A stretch of 21,199 nucleotides of DNA from Schlesneria sp. GTDB taxonomy: Bacteria > Planctomycetota > Planctomycetia > Planctomycetales > Planctomycetaceae. Location: positions 1-21,199 of the forward strand of contig JANXOO010000539.1 of NCBI GenBank assembly GCA_025353525.1, given 5' to 3'. Shown here one piece after another: positions 1 to 7,907 of this stretch. How positions within the stretch are numbered: the first letter of the stretch is position 1; every line of letters starts with the position of its first letter. Below the pieces are notes generated by a model. It saw only the letters and a list, made by a program, of their open reading frames with translations, did not search any database and was not told the DNA's origin. The position numbers and the translations under genes were made by a program.

Positions 1-120
1 TGTGAGGTTGATGGGCATCATCGTGCCGAACTTGCGGCCGCGTTGCAGCAGATACCCGCATCGGGTCCCCTGGTCATCATTGCGAAAACCATCAAAGGAT
101 TTGGCGTCTCGTTCATGGAA
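1..120 (+). pseudogene. Duplicate transketolase fragment in inverted orientation
   Basis: Reading frame 1 of the + strand encodes about 40 residues matching the C-terminal part of the same transketolase subunit (CEVDGHH… to GFGVSFMEN). The first 34 codons duplicate the minus-strand gene. The last six (GVSFME), lying in the spacer, supply the native continuation that the minus-strand copy lacks. This shows that the spacer belongs to the gene in + orientation and that the junction is at about base 120. It is a fragment, not an independent gene. Confidence 0.85.
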
Positions 121-221
121 AATCCTTTGATGGTTTTCGCAATGATGACCAGAGGACCCGATGCGGGTATCTGCTGCAACGCGGCCGCAAGTTCGGCACG
201 ATGATGCCCATCAACCTCACA
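1..221. repeat. 102-bp fold-back inverted repeat at window edge
   Basis: Arm 1 (1-102) is the reverse complement of arm 2 (120-221) over 102 bases with one mismatch (C at 69 opposite A at 153). The 17-base spacer is 103-119. Arm 1 plus the spacer read on the + strand as a transketolase fragment (…KTIKGFGVSFMEN). Arm 2 is the same gene read on the minus strand and continues into its intact 5' part. The single mismatch is a silent third-position change in a Pro codon (CCC versus CCT). The left edge of arm 1 coincides with base 1, so its true length is unknown. This looks like a template-switch or palindromic assembly junction at a contig end; a real inverted duplication is possible but less likely. 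Confidence 0.93.
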
Positions 222-830
222 TGTGGTGACTCCGAATGCCCGAAATTTTTCGGCGAGAGGAGAAAGATCGGCAACTTCGCGAGTCGATCCGAATCCTTGT
301 AATCCGTTCAGGTCAACAATGACGACGAGATTCCCGAGTTGCTGTTGCCGGCAGAAAATCAGCGATTCCCAGCTCGATCCCTCGTTCCATTCCCCGTCCG
401 ATGTCAGGCAAAAAATGCGTCCGGTTTCGTTTTGGTATCTCTTTGCCAACGCCAAACCTGCCGCCAAACCCAATCCGTGGCCGAGACTGCCTGTCGCAAA
501 AAGGATATCGCTGATCCCCTGTTGGGGTGGATGGCCACTTAGGCGAGTCCCCTCGCCATGAAATTCCTTGAGATCATCATCCGAAAGCCGCCCCATCGAC
601 CAAAGCGTCACATACAACGCTCCGGCAGCGTGCCCCTTGGAAAGGATGAATTGATCAGTTTCTGTCAGGCAGTCGTGATAAACGGTCAGCAGGATATCCA
701 AGGCCGACAGATTGCCACCGATATGCCCGACACGACTCTCAAAATGCATTTGAAGGAGCCGGGCGCGCGCTGATTGTCGTCGCTGCTGCCGCTCAACGGC
801 ATCAAGCAAATTAACGAGAGAATTCGCCAT
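120..830 (-). CDS. Transketolase, N-terminal subunit (3' end lost at fold-back)
   Basis: This encodes the thiamine-diphosphate-binding half of a split transketolase, which moves two-carbon units between sugar phosphates in the non-oxidative pentose phosphate pathway. It would act in the cytoplasm with a separate C-terminal subunit that is not in the window. From the ATG at 828-830 there are 237 family-like residues. They include HIGGN (36-40), SKGHA (64-68), the GSLGHGLG loop (114-121), the cofactor/metal motif SDGEWNEG (144-151) with DLNGLQ (173-178), and the KTIKGF strand near 232-237. A Shine-Dalgarno TAAGGAG lies about 13 bases upstream. The frame stays open upstream to 1016, but that part translates a palindromic repeat and is not family-like. 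After residue 237 the frame runs into the spacer and antisense arm 1 until a stop at 18-20, giving about 34 residues of nonsense. Family subunits are usually about 270 residues, so roughly 30 native residues are missing. Family identity is certain; the C-terminus is not recoverable here. Confidence 0.92.
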
Positions 831-851
831 TTCGCATCCCTTGCTCCTTAC

Positions 852-971
852 GCGACCGGCAGAAAATGAATTACCGACTGCTGAAAAACGGGGACTGGCT
901 CCAAGGCTTCCAGGTGCCTGTCCCCCTTTTTCAGCGATCCAGCGATTGGTAACTTGTTTTCTGCCGGTCGC
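852..971. repeat. 120-bp nested palindrome (REP/MITE-like)
   Basis: Outer arms of 15 bases match perfectly (GCGACCGGCAGAAAA at 852-866 against its complement at 957-971). Similarity continues inward imperfectly (TTACCGACTG near 871-880 against the region 941-952). An inner pair, 881-895 and 920-934 (CTGAAAAACGGGGAC type), matches 14 of 15. The loop is 896-919. The whole unit could fold into a long cruciform or hairpin. It ends two bases before the Shine-Dalgarno of the transketolase gene, so it lies in that gene's leader. It carries no ORF of its own. It resembles REP/MITE elements moved in trans by RAYT (Y1) transposases, but no transposase is present here. Confidence 0.85.
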
Positions 972-1072
972 CTTTATTGCCGGTTTCGTAAAGCGATTTT
1001 CGGATCGATGGACCACAACGCAGATCCGGTCAGTCAGCGATTGCGGTAAAGGTCTTCGGGATTCAGGAATTT

Positions 1073-1101
1073 AATATAACCAGAACGAATTCTTGCGGCA
1101 A
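1073..1101 (-). promoter_or_regulatory. Candidate sigma70 promoter for the transketolase gene
   Basis: On the minus strand TTGCCG (1101-1096) and TATATT (1078-1073) are separated by 17 bases. Transcription would begin near 1065 and give a leader of about 235 bases that contains the palindrome at 852-971. The call is by consensus only. Confidence 0.4.
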
Positions 1102-1196
1102 AGTTCAAGCGGATATTGATTCGGCCCGCTTCTGGAATTCTGACGACCGACACAATGCAGAAAAAGCGTATCACGAGTGGTTGAATCGCTGGCGTT

Positions 1197-1210
1197 CAGG
1201 CTTTAGCCTG
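1197..1210. repeat. Short perfect hairpin (REP-like)
   Basis: CAGGCT and AGCCTG are separated by TT, within GGCGTTCAGGCTTTAGCCTG. The shape is that of a short REP-type palindrome. No second copy was seen in the window, so the repeat status is unproven. Confidence 0.35.
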
Positions 1211-1395
1211 CCTTCAATGCGACTTCATTTGAAACTGCAGGCCGCAATCAAAAACCGGAATAACGGGTCAAATGCCAGTAGCTTGTTGCCCTTGGACCCG
1301 CGCCTTTTTTCCGCCGGGAAACACGTTGCCCTGCAACCGTACGATCAGCGACACCTTGAGATACGCCGGGGACCAACTTCGAAAAGCTCCAATTG

Positions 1396-1424
1396 TTGAG
1401 TACACTCTGTTTCGCCCTTCTTAT
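1396..1424 (+). promoter_or_regulatory. Weak sigma70-like promoter candidate for the DUF1549 operon
   Basis: TTGAGT (1396-1401), a 17-base spacer and TCTTAT (1419-1424) each match 4 of 6 consensus bases. The position suits transcription into the operon starting at 1637, and the palindrome at 1439-1456 would overlap the start of the transcript. Both boxes are weak matches. Confidence 0.25.
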
Positions 1425-1438
1425 GCCTCCCGTCAGTG

Positions 1439-1456
1439 GTTAAGTGCTTACTTAAC
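1439..1456. promoter_or_regulatory. Palindromic operator candidate GTTAAGT-N4-ACTTAAC
   Basis: Perfect 7-base arms with a 4-base spacer lie about 180 bases upstream of the DUF1549 start and just after a weak promoter candidate. The size and symmetry suit a dimeric helix-turn-helix repressor site. No regulator gene is adjacent, so the cognate protein is unknown. Confidence 0.4.
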
Positions 1457-1636
1457 ACACGCTTAAAACGGACGTGGAGGTGTTTTCGATGGAACTCGGT
1501 GCGATTTTCAGGCGAGATCGTTCGAAGTTGACGTTGAACAGGGCCCCCCAACAGCATAAGCTGTCGTTGATCTGTTTTCGGTCCGTTCCATCATTCCGGA
1601 TTTTCCTCGAACCGGAAGGTCAGGGCATCGGTTTCG

Positions 1637-4054
1637 ATGATCAATTTCCGGACAAGAGCTTTCTGTTTCGCGACTTTCATCTGCTCGATCTGGTCGAGTT
1701 CAGCCGATGCACAAATCTCAGTCAGTCCACCTTCGGTCGTGCTTGATCGTCCCGAGGCGTCACAACAGGTCCTGGTCGTTGAGACGGTCGGAAACCAGCA
1801 ACTCGATCGGACTCATGAGGTGATCTATGCAATCAGCGATCCAATGATCGCTCATGTCGATCACGAGGGGATGGTCTCGCCGCGTTCCGAAGGTACGACG
1901 CAACTGCTGATTCGGCGCGGCGCTGAGCAGGTGGCAATCACCGTCGCAGTCACAGGGTTCGTGGAACCGACGCCCGTGTCATTTCAATTTGAAGTCCAAC
2001 CAATCCTGACGAAGACTCGCTGCAATTCCGGCGGATGCCACGGCAAAGCGGAAGGACAGAACGGCTTCAAACTGAGCCTGTTCGGGTTCGACAACGAATC
2101 CGATTATGATGCTCTCGTGAAAGAAACACGAGGTCGGCGCGTCAACTTCTCTAATCCGGATTCGAGTCTGGTGCTGCTCAAAGGATCGGCGCACGTGCCA
2201 CATGGCGGCGGCCTTAAAATCGCCCGTGACAGTCCCCGGTATGACCTTTTACGGCGATGGATTCGAGAAGGCGCACCGTTTAACTCGCCGGCAGATCACC
2301 CTGTGACCCGGATCGAAGTGGAACCTTCAGAACTCGTCATGCAGCTTGGGACCACGCAACAATTACGCGTAACCGCTTTGGACACCAGCGGACGGCGTCA
2401 GTGTGTGACTGCGGCCGCCGAATACATTTCCAATGCTCCGCAGATTATCACCACGACTGAAAGCGGCTTGATGCACGCCACCGACATTCCTGGCGAAGCG
2501 GCGATTCTCGTACGCTATCTCGATCAGATCAGCGTGTGCCGCATCACGTTGCCGCAATCGAATCCATCCCTGATCCGTCCTCTGGAAAGGAACTTCATCG
2601 ACAAACATGTCGGTGACAAACTTGTCCGATTGGGGATTCCCCCCAGCGAGCCCATTGACGATTCCGTCTTCTTACGACGTGTGTCATTGGACACGATCGG
2701 GACGCTGCCGACTGCTGTGGAAGCTCGCAAATTCTTAACCGATACTGATCCGAACAAGCGAAGCCGTTTGATCGACGATCTACTCGCGCGTCCGGAGTAC
2801 GCCGATTACTGGACCATGAAATGGGCCGATGTTCTGCGAACCGACAAGCTCAAAATCACGCCCCAGGGGACTGTTGGAATGACGCGTTGGCTGCGAGCGA
2901 AAATCGCCGTCAATCAACCATTCGATCAGTTCGCAACCGAGATTCTGCTCGCACAGGGACCAATTCAGTCCGAGAGCCCGGCCGGTTTCTTCAAATCGCT
3001 CGATACGCCCGAAGTCGCTGCCCGGTCAATCAGTCAATTGTTTTTGGGAGTGCGGATCGAATGTGCACAGTGTCATCATCACCCGAGCGAGAAGTGGAGT
3101 CAGGACGATTATGCAGGGCTGGTCGGCTTCTTCACCGGAGTGAGCGTTAAGAAACTGCCAAACGGAACCGACGCAATCGTCGCCAGGGCGGGAAGCGATC
3201 AAAAACATCCTCGAACCGGCGAACCTGTCAAGGCTCGTGCGCTCGGTGCGGCTGCGGCGGACTTTACAGGAATGAGCGACCGGCGTCAGGCGTTTGCCAA
3301 ATGGATGACCAGCTCTGAGAATCTGTTTTTTGCCAGGGCGATCGTGAACCGCATTTGGTCTCATTACTTCGGTCGAGGAATGGTAAATCCCATTGATGAT
3401 ATGCGAGCGACGAATCCGTCGAGCAACGAACCGTTGATAAACGCGCTGGTCGCCCATATGAAGGATAGGAATTACGACCTCAAGGCATTCACCAAAACGT
3501 TGCTCGTGTCACAGACATACCAGTTGAGCGTTGAAGTCAATGACGGAAACAAAAACGACAACCAGAACTTCTCACATGCGTTGCCGAAGGCCATGCCGGC
3601 AGAAGTCTTGCTGGATGCTGTTTGTCAGGTGACGAACGTGCCGGAGAAATTCAACGGCTGGCCGGACGGGTTCCGTTCGATTCAAGTGTGGGACAACCGG
3701 ATGCCATCCTATTTCTTCCGAATTTTTGGCAGGCCTGTTCGGGCGAGTGTGTGCGAATGCGAACGCAGTAACGAGCCCAGTATTTCCCAGGCTTTGCATC
3801 TGCTGAATTCGCCCGAAATTCAGGAGAAGATCTCGCACAAACGAGGAACCGCGCGTCACCTTGCGGATTCGTCTTTGTCTGACGACGAGATTCTGGACGA
3901 GATTTTTCTCGGAACGGTATCACGTTTTCCGACGATAAAAGAACGAGCGGTGTTGCGACAGGCCTTCGAGACCGCCGGAACAGATCGCCGTTCGGCGGTG
4001 GAGGATGTCTTCTGGTCTGTGCTGAATACTAAAGAGTTCTTGTACAACCAATAA
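1637..4054 (+). CDS. Secreted DUF1549/DUF1553 planctomycete cytochrome-like protein
   Basis: This is an 805-residue exported protein of the planctomycete PSCyt/PSD family, of unproven biochemical role; such proteins are suspected to act in extracytoplasmic redox or polymer breakdown. Domains in order: a signal peptide (about 1-26, cleavage after SADA), a Big_2-type Ig-like domain (about 27-110), a PSCyt1-type domain (about 112-218) with C129-N-S-G-G-C134-H135, a second Ig-like domain (about 222-315), DUF1549 (about 318-520) with a canonical CAQCH motif (C476-C479-H480) followed by HHP, and DUF1553 (about 535-790) with FARAIVNRIWSHYFGRG. The CX4CH spacing in the first site is common in this family and is not the standard heme c spacing. 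The start is chosen because the signal peptide begins there; no good Shine-Dalgarno is present. It is followed at 98 bases by a DUF1501 gene, its usual partner. Confidence 0.9.
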   Translation: MINFRTRAFCFATFICSIWSSSADAQISVSPPSVVLDRPEASQQVLVVETVGNQQLDRTHEVIYAISDPMIAHVDHEGMVSPRSEGTTQLLIRRGAEQVAITVAVTGFVEPTPVSFQFEVQPILTKTRCNSGGCHGKAEGQNGFKLSLFGFDNESDYDALVKETRGRRVNFSNPDSSLVLLKGSAHVPHGGGLKIARDSPRYDLLRRWIREGAPFNSPADHPVTRIEVEPSELVMQLGTTQQLRVTALDTSGRRQCVTAAAEYISNAPQIITTTESGLMHATDIPGEAAILVRYLDQISVCRITLPQSNPSLIRPLERNFIDKHVGDKLVRLGIPPSEPIDDSVFLRRVSLDTIGTLPTAVEARKFLTDTDPNKRSRLIDDLLARPEYADYWTMKWADVLRTDKLKITPQGTVGMTRWLRAKIAVNQPFDQFATEILLAQGPIQSESPAGFFKSLDTPEVAARSISQLFLGVRIECAQCHHHPSEKWSQDDYAGLVGFFTGVSVKKLPNGTDAIVARAGSDQKHPRTGEPVKARALGAAAADFTGMSDRRQAFAKWMTSSENLFFARAIVNRIWSHYFGRGMVNPIDDMRATNPSSNEPLINALVAHMKDRNYDLKAFTKTLLVSQTYQLSVEVNDGNKNDNQNFSHALPKAMPAEVLLDAVCQVTNVPEKFNGWPDGFRSIQVWDNRMPSYFFRIFGRPVRASVCECERSNEPSISQALHLLNSPEIQEKISHKRGTARHLADSSLSDDEILDEIFLGTVSRFPTIKERAVLRQAFETAGTDRRSAVEDVFWSVLNTKEFLYNQ

Positions 4055-4152
4055 ATTCGAAACGAACGAGCAAGCAGATTAACCCATACCGCGCGACGAT
4101 CAGATTCGAAAACACTTCAGTCCATTAAATGAATCTGGCCAAGGAAGTCTTC

Positions 4153-5493
4153 ATGTTGAACATCCCGTTCGGACCATCCTGTGGACGATATTGCGATGGT
4201 CTCTCACGGCGTCAGATGCTTCGGCTTGGTTCGACCGGATTGTTCGGCGGACTGTCGTTGCCGCAGCTCCTCATGGCACAAGATTCGCCAGCAACTCCCC
4301 GTTCGGCCAAGGCGACTTCGTGTATCTTTATTTTCCTTGAAGGTGGACCACCCCAACAGGATATGTGGGACCCCAAGCCCGACGCCCCGGCCGAAATCCG
4401 TGGACCGTTCCAAACGATTCCAACAAAAACACCCGGTGTCTTCTTTTCAGAACATTGCCGTGAGTGCGCCAAGATCTCGGACAAATTCACGGTCGTCCGC
4501 AGTCATTCCCACGCCGACAATGGCCACTCGACGGGCTATTATTACGTCATGACGGGGCGGAAGCCCACGTTCCCTGATGGCGAAAATCCGATTCCGACCA
4601 ACGATGTGTTCCCTTCACTGGGGGCCTTCGTTGGGAAAGAACTGGGAACAAACGGTCGAGTCCCCGCCTACATCAATATGCCTCATCCGATGTCAGCAGG
4701 CGGACCAGGTTTCCTTGGTGCAGAATATGCCCCATTTGTGATTGAGGCTGACCCAAGTCAGCCCGATTTCGAAGTCAAAGATCTTGGTCGAGTGAACGGT
4801 CTTTCGAACGGACGGGTCGAACTGCGACAGAAACTGCTCGCAGGGCTTGAACAGGAACGCCGGAGAATTGGTCGCGCGGCAGCAATGTCGACGTATTACT
4901 CCAAAGCGTACAGCCTGATCAGTTCACCGGAAGCACGGAAGGCATTCCACATTCAATCGGAACCGATCAACGTCCGTGAATCGTACGGCATGACACAAAT
5001 TGGCCAATGCGCACTGCTCGGTCGCCGCATGATTGAGGCCGGTTGTCGGTTTGTCGGAATCGATGCCCCCGGTTGGGACGTCCATTTCAATTGCTTCCCC
5101 AGCCTTTCAGGAGATCTGATCCCGCCCGCCGATCGAGCGTTTTCCGCCTTGATCACGGACCTTGATCAGCGCGGCCTGCTCGACAGCACCCTGGTGGTCA
5201 TGATGGGTGAGATGGGTCGAACCCCGCGTATCAATGCACAGGCTGGCCGTGATCACTGGTCGATGGCTCAGTGCATCTTGTTCGCAGGCGGCGGTGTGAA
5301 GTCAGGTCAGATTATCGGTGCGACGGATGCTCAGGCCGCCGCACCGATCAGCGACCCCGTCAGCATCCCCGATCTTCTCAGAACGATCCACACGCTGATG
5401 GGAATCGATTCCAGCAAAGAATACCCCGATCCGCTCGGACGGCCGGTGCCGATCGTCAACGGCGGGAAACTCATTCCTGGTTTGATCGCTTAA
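4153..5493 (+). CDS. DUF1501 family Tat-exported protein
   Basis: This is a 446-residue DUF1501 protein, a family thought to share the alkaline phosphatase/sulfatase-like fold, with unproven substrate. The N-terminus carries a twin-arginine-type signal, SRRQMLRLG (18-26), then a hydrophobic stretch to about residue 40, so export in folded form is likely. Family landmarks are IFLEGGPPQQDMWDPKP near 57-73, SHSHADNGHSTGYYYVMTGR near 116-135, MMGEMGRTPR near 350, and GRDHW shortly after. The ATG at 4153 is preferred over the in-frame ATG at 4129 because AAGGAAG lies 6 bases before it. The gene sits between the DUF1549/DUF1553 gene and a PPC-domain gene; DUF1549 and DUF1501 pairs are among the commonest gene pairs in planctomycetes. 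It is full length for the family. Confidence 0.92.
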   Translation: MLNIPFGPSCGRYCDGLSRRQMLRLGSTGLFGGLSLPQLLMAQDSPATPRSAKATSCIFIFLEGGPPQQDMWDPKPDAPAEIRGPFQTIPTKTPGVFFSEHCRECAKISDKFTVVRSHSHADNGHSTGYYYVMTGRKPTFPDGENPIPTNDVFPSLGAFVGKELGTNGRVPAYINMPHPMSAGGPGFLGAEYAPFVIEADPSQPDFEVKDLGRVNGLSNGRVELRQKLLAGLEQERRRIGRAAAMSTYYSKAYSLISSPEARKAFHIQSEPINVRESYGMTQIGQCALLGRRMIEAGCRFVGIDAPGWDVHFNCFPSLSGDLIPPADRAFSALITDLDQRGLLDSTLVVMMGEMGRTPRINAQAGRDHWSMAQCILFAGGGVKSGQIIGATDAQAAAPISDPVSIPDLLRTIHTLMGIDSSKEYPDPLGRPVPIVNGGKLIPGLIA

Positions 5494-5567
5494 GAAAATC
5501 TGTGGTGTTTCGTTGTGAAAACGGATGACTTACCGATCGACCCCGGCTTTTGGCAAAGTGATTGTCC

Positions 5568-7907
5568 ATGACTGTGCGAACGAAATTCCACATTGCGATG
5601 TGCGCCAGTCTGCTTGCCAATGCCGCAGTCTGCCACGCCCAACTCGCCCCCGAAATCGGATATGTCCATCCTGCGGGCGTACAAGCAGGGACCACGACAG
5701 AAGTCACACTGGGCGGATACGACTGGACGCCCGACATGCAGCTCATCTCGCACGATCCGCGCGTGAAGTTGGAACTGATCGGTCTACCCACTACGGTTCT
5801 CATTCCAGAGCCGCCGTACTGGTTCGGTGCCAAAGCCCGTGGGTATGCCTGGCCTCTGCCGCGAGAGTTCCGTGCCCGACTAACGGTTCCTGCTGATGTG
5901 CCAGGTGGATTCGTTCGATGGCAGGTCGCCAATGCAAATGGTGTCTCTCCGGTCGGTGTCATTCAGATCGGCACAATCCCTGATGCCCTGGAAGACGCCC
6001 ATCCAAACGGGCCTCAATTTCTTCCACAACTTCCTGTCGCAGTTTCCGGACAGATCCGCCACATCGAAGACGTCGACCGTTATCGAATCCGCCCCGTCCA
6101 AACCGGACCGATTACGCTCGAAGTCCTGGCTCGTCAGCTTACGTCTCCTACCAATCCCGTGTCGCTGCACGGCATCGTTCGCGTCCACGATGATTCTGGA
6201 CGATGTATTGCCGATGCCGCCGCCACGGAGGGACTTGATTTGTGTGTGACATTTGCGGCAGATGCGAATCAAGATTACATCATCACGTTACACGATCTCG
6301 ATTTTGCCGGTGACCGATCATACGTTTACCGCCTGCTGATCACACCCGGCCCGGCTGTTGGCGCGGCATATCCTTCAGCGGGGAAAAGAGGGGAAACGCG
6401 AACCGTCGAATTCGTCGGCTGGGGAATTGCCACGGGGTCCGCTCAACTCGAGTCCGTCTCGCGCGAAGTTCGCTTCCCATCGGACCCGACCGCAGAGACC
6501 TTCGAGTTTGTCCTGGAAACGCCGTTTGGAAAGACCAGGTCGTATTCCTTCTTGTTGAGTGATTCCCCTGAACTGCTCGAAGGAACTCCGCTGACCGAAT
6601 TACCGGCCGCCATCACCGGCAGGATCGATGTCCGTTACGGTTCCGACACGTATTCCGTCTCGCTGAAAAAAGGAGATATGTGGCAAATCCGTGGCAGGTC
6701 GCGGACGGCACGCTTCCCGCTGGACATTGAATTGAATCTGCTCGGACCTGACGGAAAAGAACTTGCCACGGCCGATGATGTCCCTGGTTCGACAGATGCC
6801 GAGTTGCTCTTCACCGTTCCCAACGACGGAATTTATCAGTTGGTCGTGACCGAACGTTCAGGCCGCAGCGGGGATCAGGCCGCGGTCTATCGGGTGAGCT
6901 TTGAGACGCCGCGACCGAGTTACACTCTCGCGATTCCCGATCTGCTGAGCGTCCCGCTGGGTTCGACTCTCAAGTTGCCGGTTGCGGTCGCACGTCGCAA
7001 CGGTTTCAAGGGGCCGATTACCCTGAGGATCGAAGATCTTCCTGAAGGATTCACCGTACCGGCGAGTCTGGTAATCGCCGAAGACAAGAACGACCTGCCG
7101 GTCGACGTGACATGTGCCGCAGATGCAGCAACCTCCGCCAAACTCGTGAAAATCTCGGCCACTGCAACGATAAGCGACACATCCGAAATCCGCTTCGCCA
7201 AGTCGCTGGTCGTCTCGAGCATCATGAAGTCGCGAATCAAAATCACCCCGGAAGGTTTGGACGATGTCAGCAAAGTTCGACGTGGCAGCACGCATCTCTT
7301 TCCGCTTCAGGTCGACCGCCTTGAAGGATTTGCCGGGGAAATCACACTGGAAATGACAGCCAAACAGCAGCGGCATCGACAAGGCCTCGCGAGTGACGAG
7401 TTCGTCATCGAGGCGTCAGCGAGGCGCGTCGAGTATCCCATCTTCGTTCCCGAGTGGATGGAAACGACAAAGACCAGCCGCATGATCCTGAATGGTGCCG
7501 TCCGTATCCCTGACCCTAAAGGAAACATCCGCACGCTGCTGCAGCGAATGGAGTTGCGTCTGGGCATCTTGCCAGAAGGAGCCCTGATGAAGATCGCCCA
7601 TAATATGGGCGAGTGTCAGCCGAAAATCGGCCACGACTTAACGATCCCGGTCACGGTTTTCTGTGCATCCGAATTGCGAGAAGAAATTCGCATCGAAGTC
7701 ATCCCCAACGAATCACAAGCAGGTCTCATTTCAGCCGCCCCCATGACACTGCCACATGGTGAAACCACTGCGAAAATCACAATCCATCTCGCCGACGATC
7801 CTAAACTCGTCGGCGACCAGTCCATCCTGATCAGAGCCACGGCTCATCAACAGGGAAAATGGCTCGTGAAGTCAGAAACAATCGTGTCGGCAGAAGTCGG
7901 GCGATAA
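5568..7907 (+). CDS. Secreted PPC / Ig-like domain protein
   Basis: This is a 779-residue exported protein with no catalytic domain that can be recognised. A signal peptide (MTVRTKFHIAMCASLLANAA then VCHAQ, cleavage near residue 25) is followed by an Ig/TIG-like N-terminal domain (about 26-150, PEIGYVHPAGVQAGTTTEV), a pre-peptidase C-terminal (PPC) beta-sandwich (about 155-262) and a second PPC-like domain (about 345-448, SDTYSVSLKKGD…DGIYQLVV). Several beta-rich Ig-like repeats follow to the end (for example FKGPITLRIEDLPEGF and FAGEITLEMTAKQ). The ATG at 5568 is preferred to an in-frame TTG at 5562; no clear Shine-Dalgarno is seen. It lies 74 bases after the DUF1501 gene on the same strand and probably shares its transcript. 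The likely role is binding or scaffolding at the cell surface or periplasm together with the two upstream products. Confidence 0.85.
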   Translation: MTVRTKFHIAMCASLLANAAVCHAQLAPEIGYVHPAGVQAGTTTEVTLGGYDWTPDMQLISHDPRVKLELIGLPTTVLIPEPPYWFGAKARGYAWPLPREFRARLTVPADVPGGFVRWQVANANGVSPVGVIQIGTIPDALEDAHPNGPQFLPQLPVAVSGQIRHIEDVDRYRIRPVQTGPITLEVLARQLTSPTNPVSLHGIVRVHDDSGRCIADAAATEGLDLCVTFAADANQDYIITLHDLDFAGDRSYVYRLLITPGPAVGAAYPSAGKRGETRTVEFVGWGIATGSAQLESVSREVRFPSDPTAETFEFVLETPFGKTRSYSFLLSDSPELLEGTPLTELPAAITGRIDVRYGSDTYSVSLKKGDMWQIRGRSRTARFPLDIELNLLGPDGKELATADDVPGSTDAELLFTVPNDGIYQLVVTERSGRSGDQAAVYRVSFETPRPSYTLAIPDLLSVPLGSTLKLPVAVARRNGFKGPITLRIEDLPEGFTVPASLVIAEDKNDLPVDVTCAADAATSAKLVKISATATISDTSEIRFAKSLVVSSIMKSRIKITPEGLDDVSKVRRGSTHLFPLQVDRLEGFAGEITLEMTAKQQRHRQGLASDEFVIEASARRVEYPIFVPEWMETTKTSRMILNGAVRIPDPKGNIRTLLQRMELRLGILPEGALMKIAHNMGECQPKIGHDLTIPVTVFCASELREEIRIEVIPNESQAGLISAAPMTLPHGETTAKITIHLADDPKLVGDQSILIRATAHQQGKWLVKSETIVSAEVGR

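Larger units (their letters stand above)
831..1636. other. Non-coding interval between transketolase and DUF1549 genes
   Basis: The 806 bases between divergent genes hold the palindrome at 852-971, a minus-strand promoter candidate (1073-1101), a short perfect hairpin CAGGCT-TT-AGCCTG (1197-1210), a weak + strand promoter candidate (1396-1424) and a palindrome (1439-1456). A frame opening at ATG 1489 has a strong GGAGGT upstream, but its product is unrecognisable and overlaps the next gene, so no gene is called. Nothing else is recognised. Confidence 0.7.

Noticed and set aside
18..119. C-terminal 34 residues of the minus-strand transketolase frame
   Set aside because: They are antisense of the inverted copy and replace the native sequence after KGF, so they are a product of the fold-back.
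831..1016. N-terminal extension of the transketolase frame up to 1016
   Set aside because: It translates the palindrome at 852-971 and has no family character. The Shine-Dalgarno and family alignment place the start at 830.
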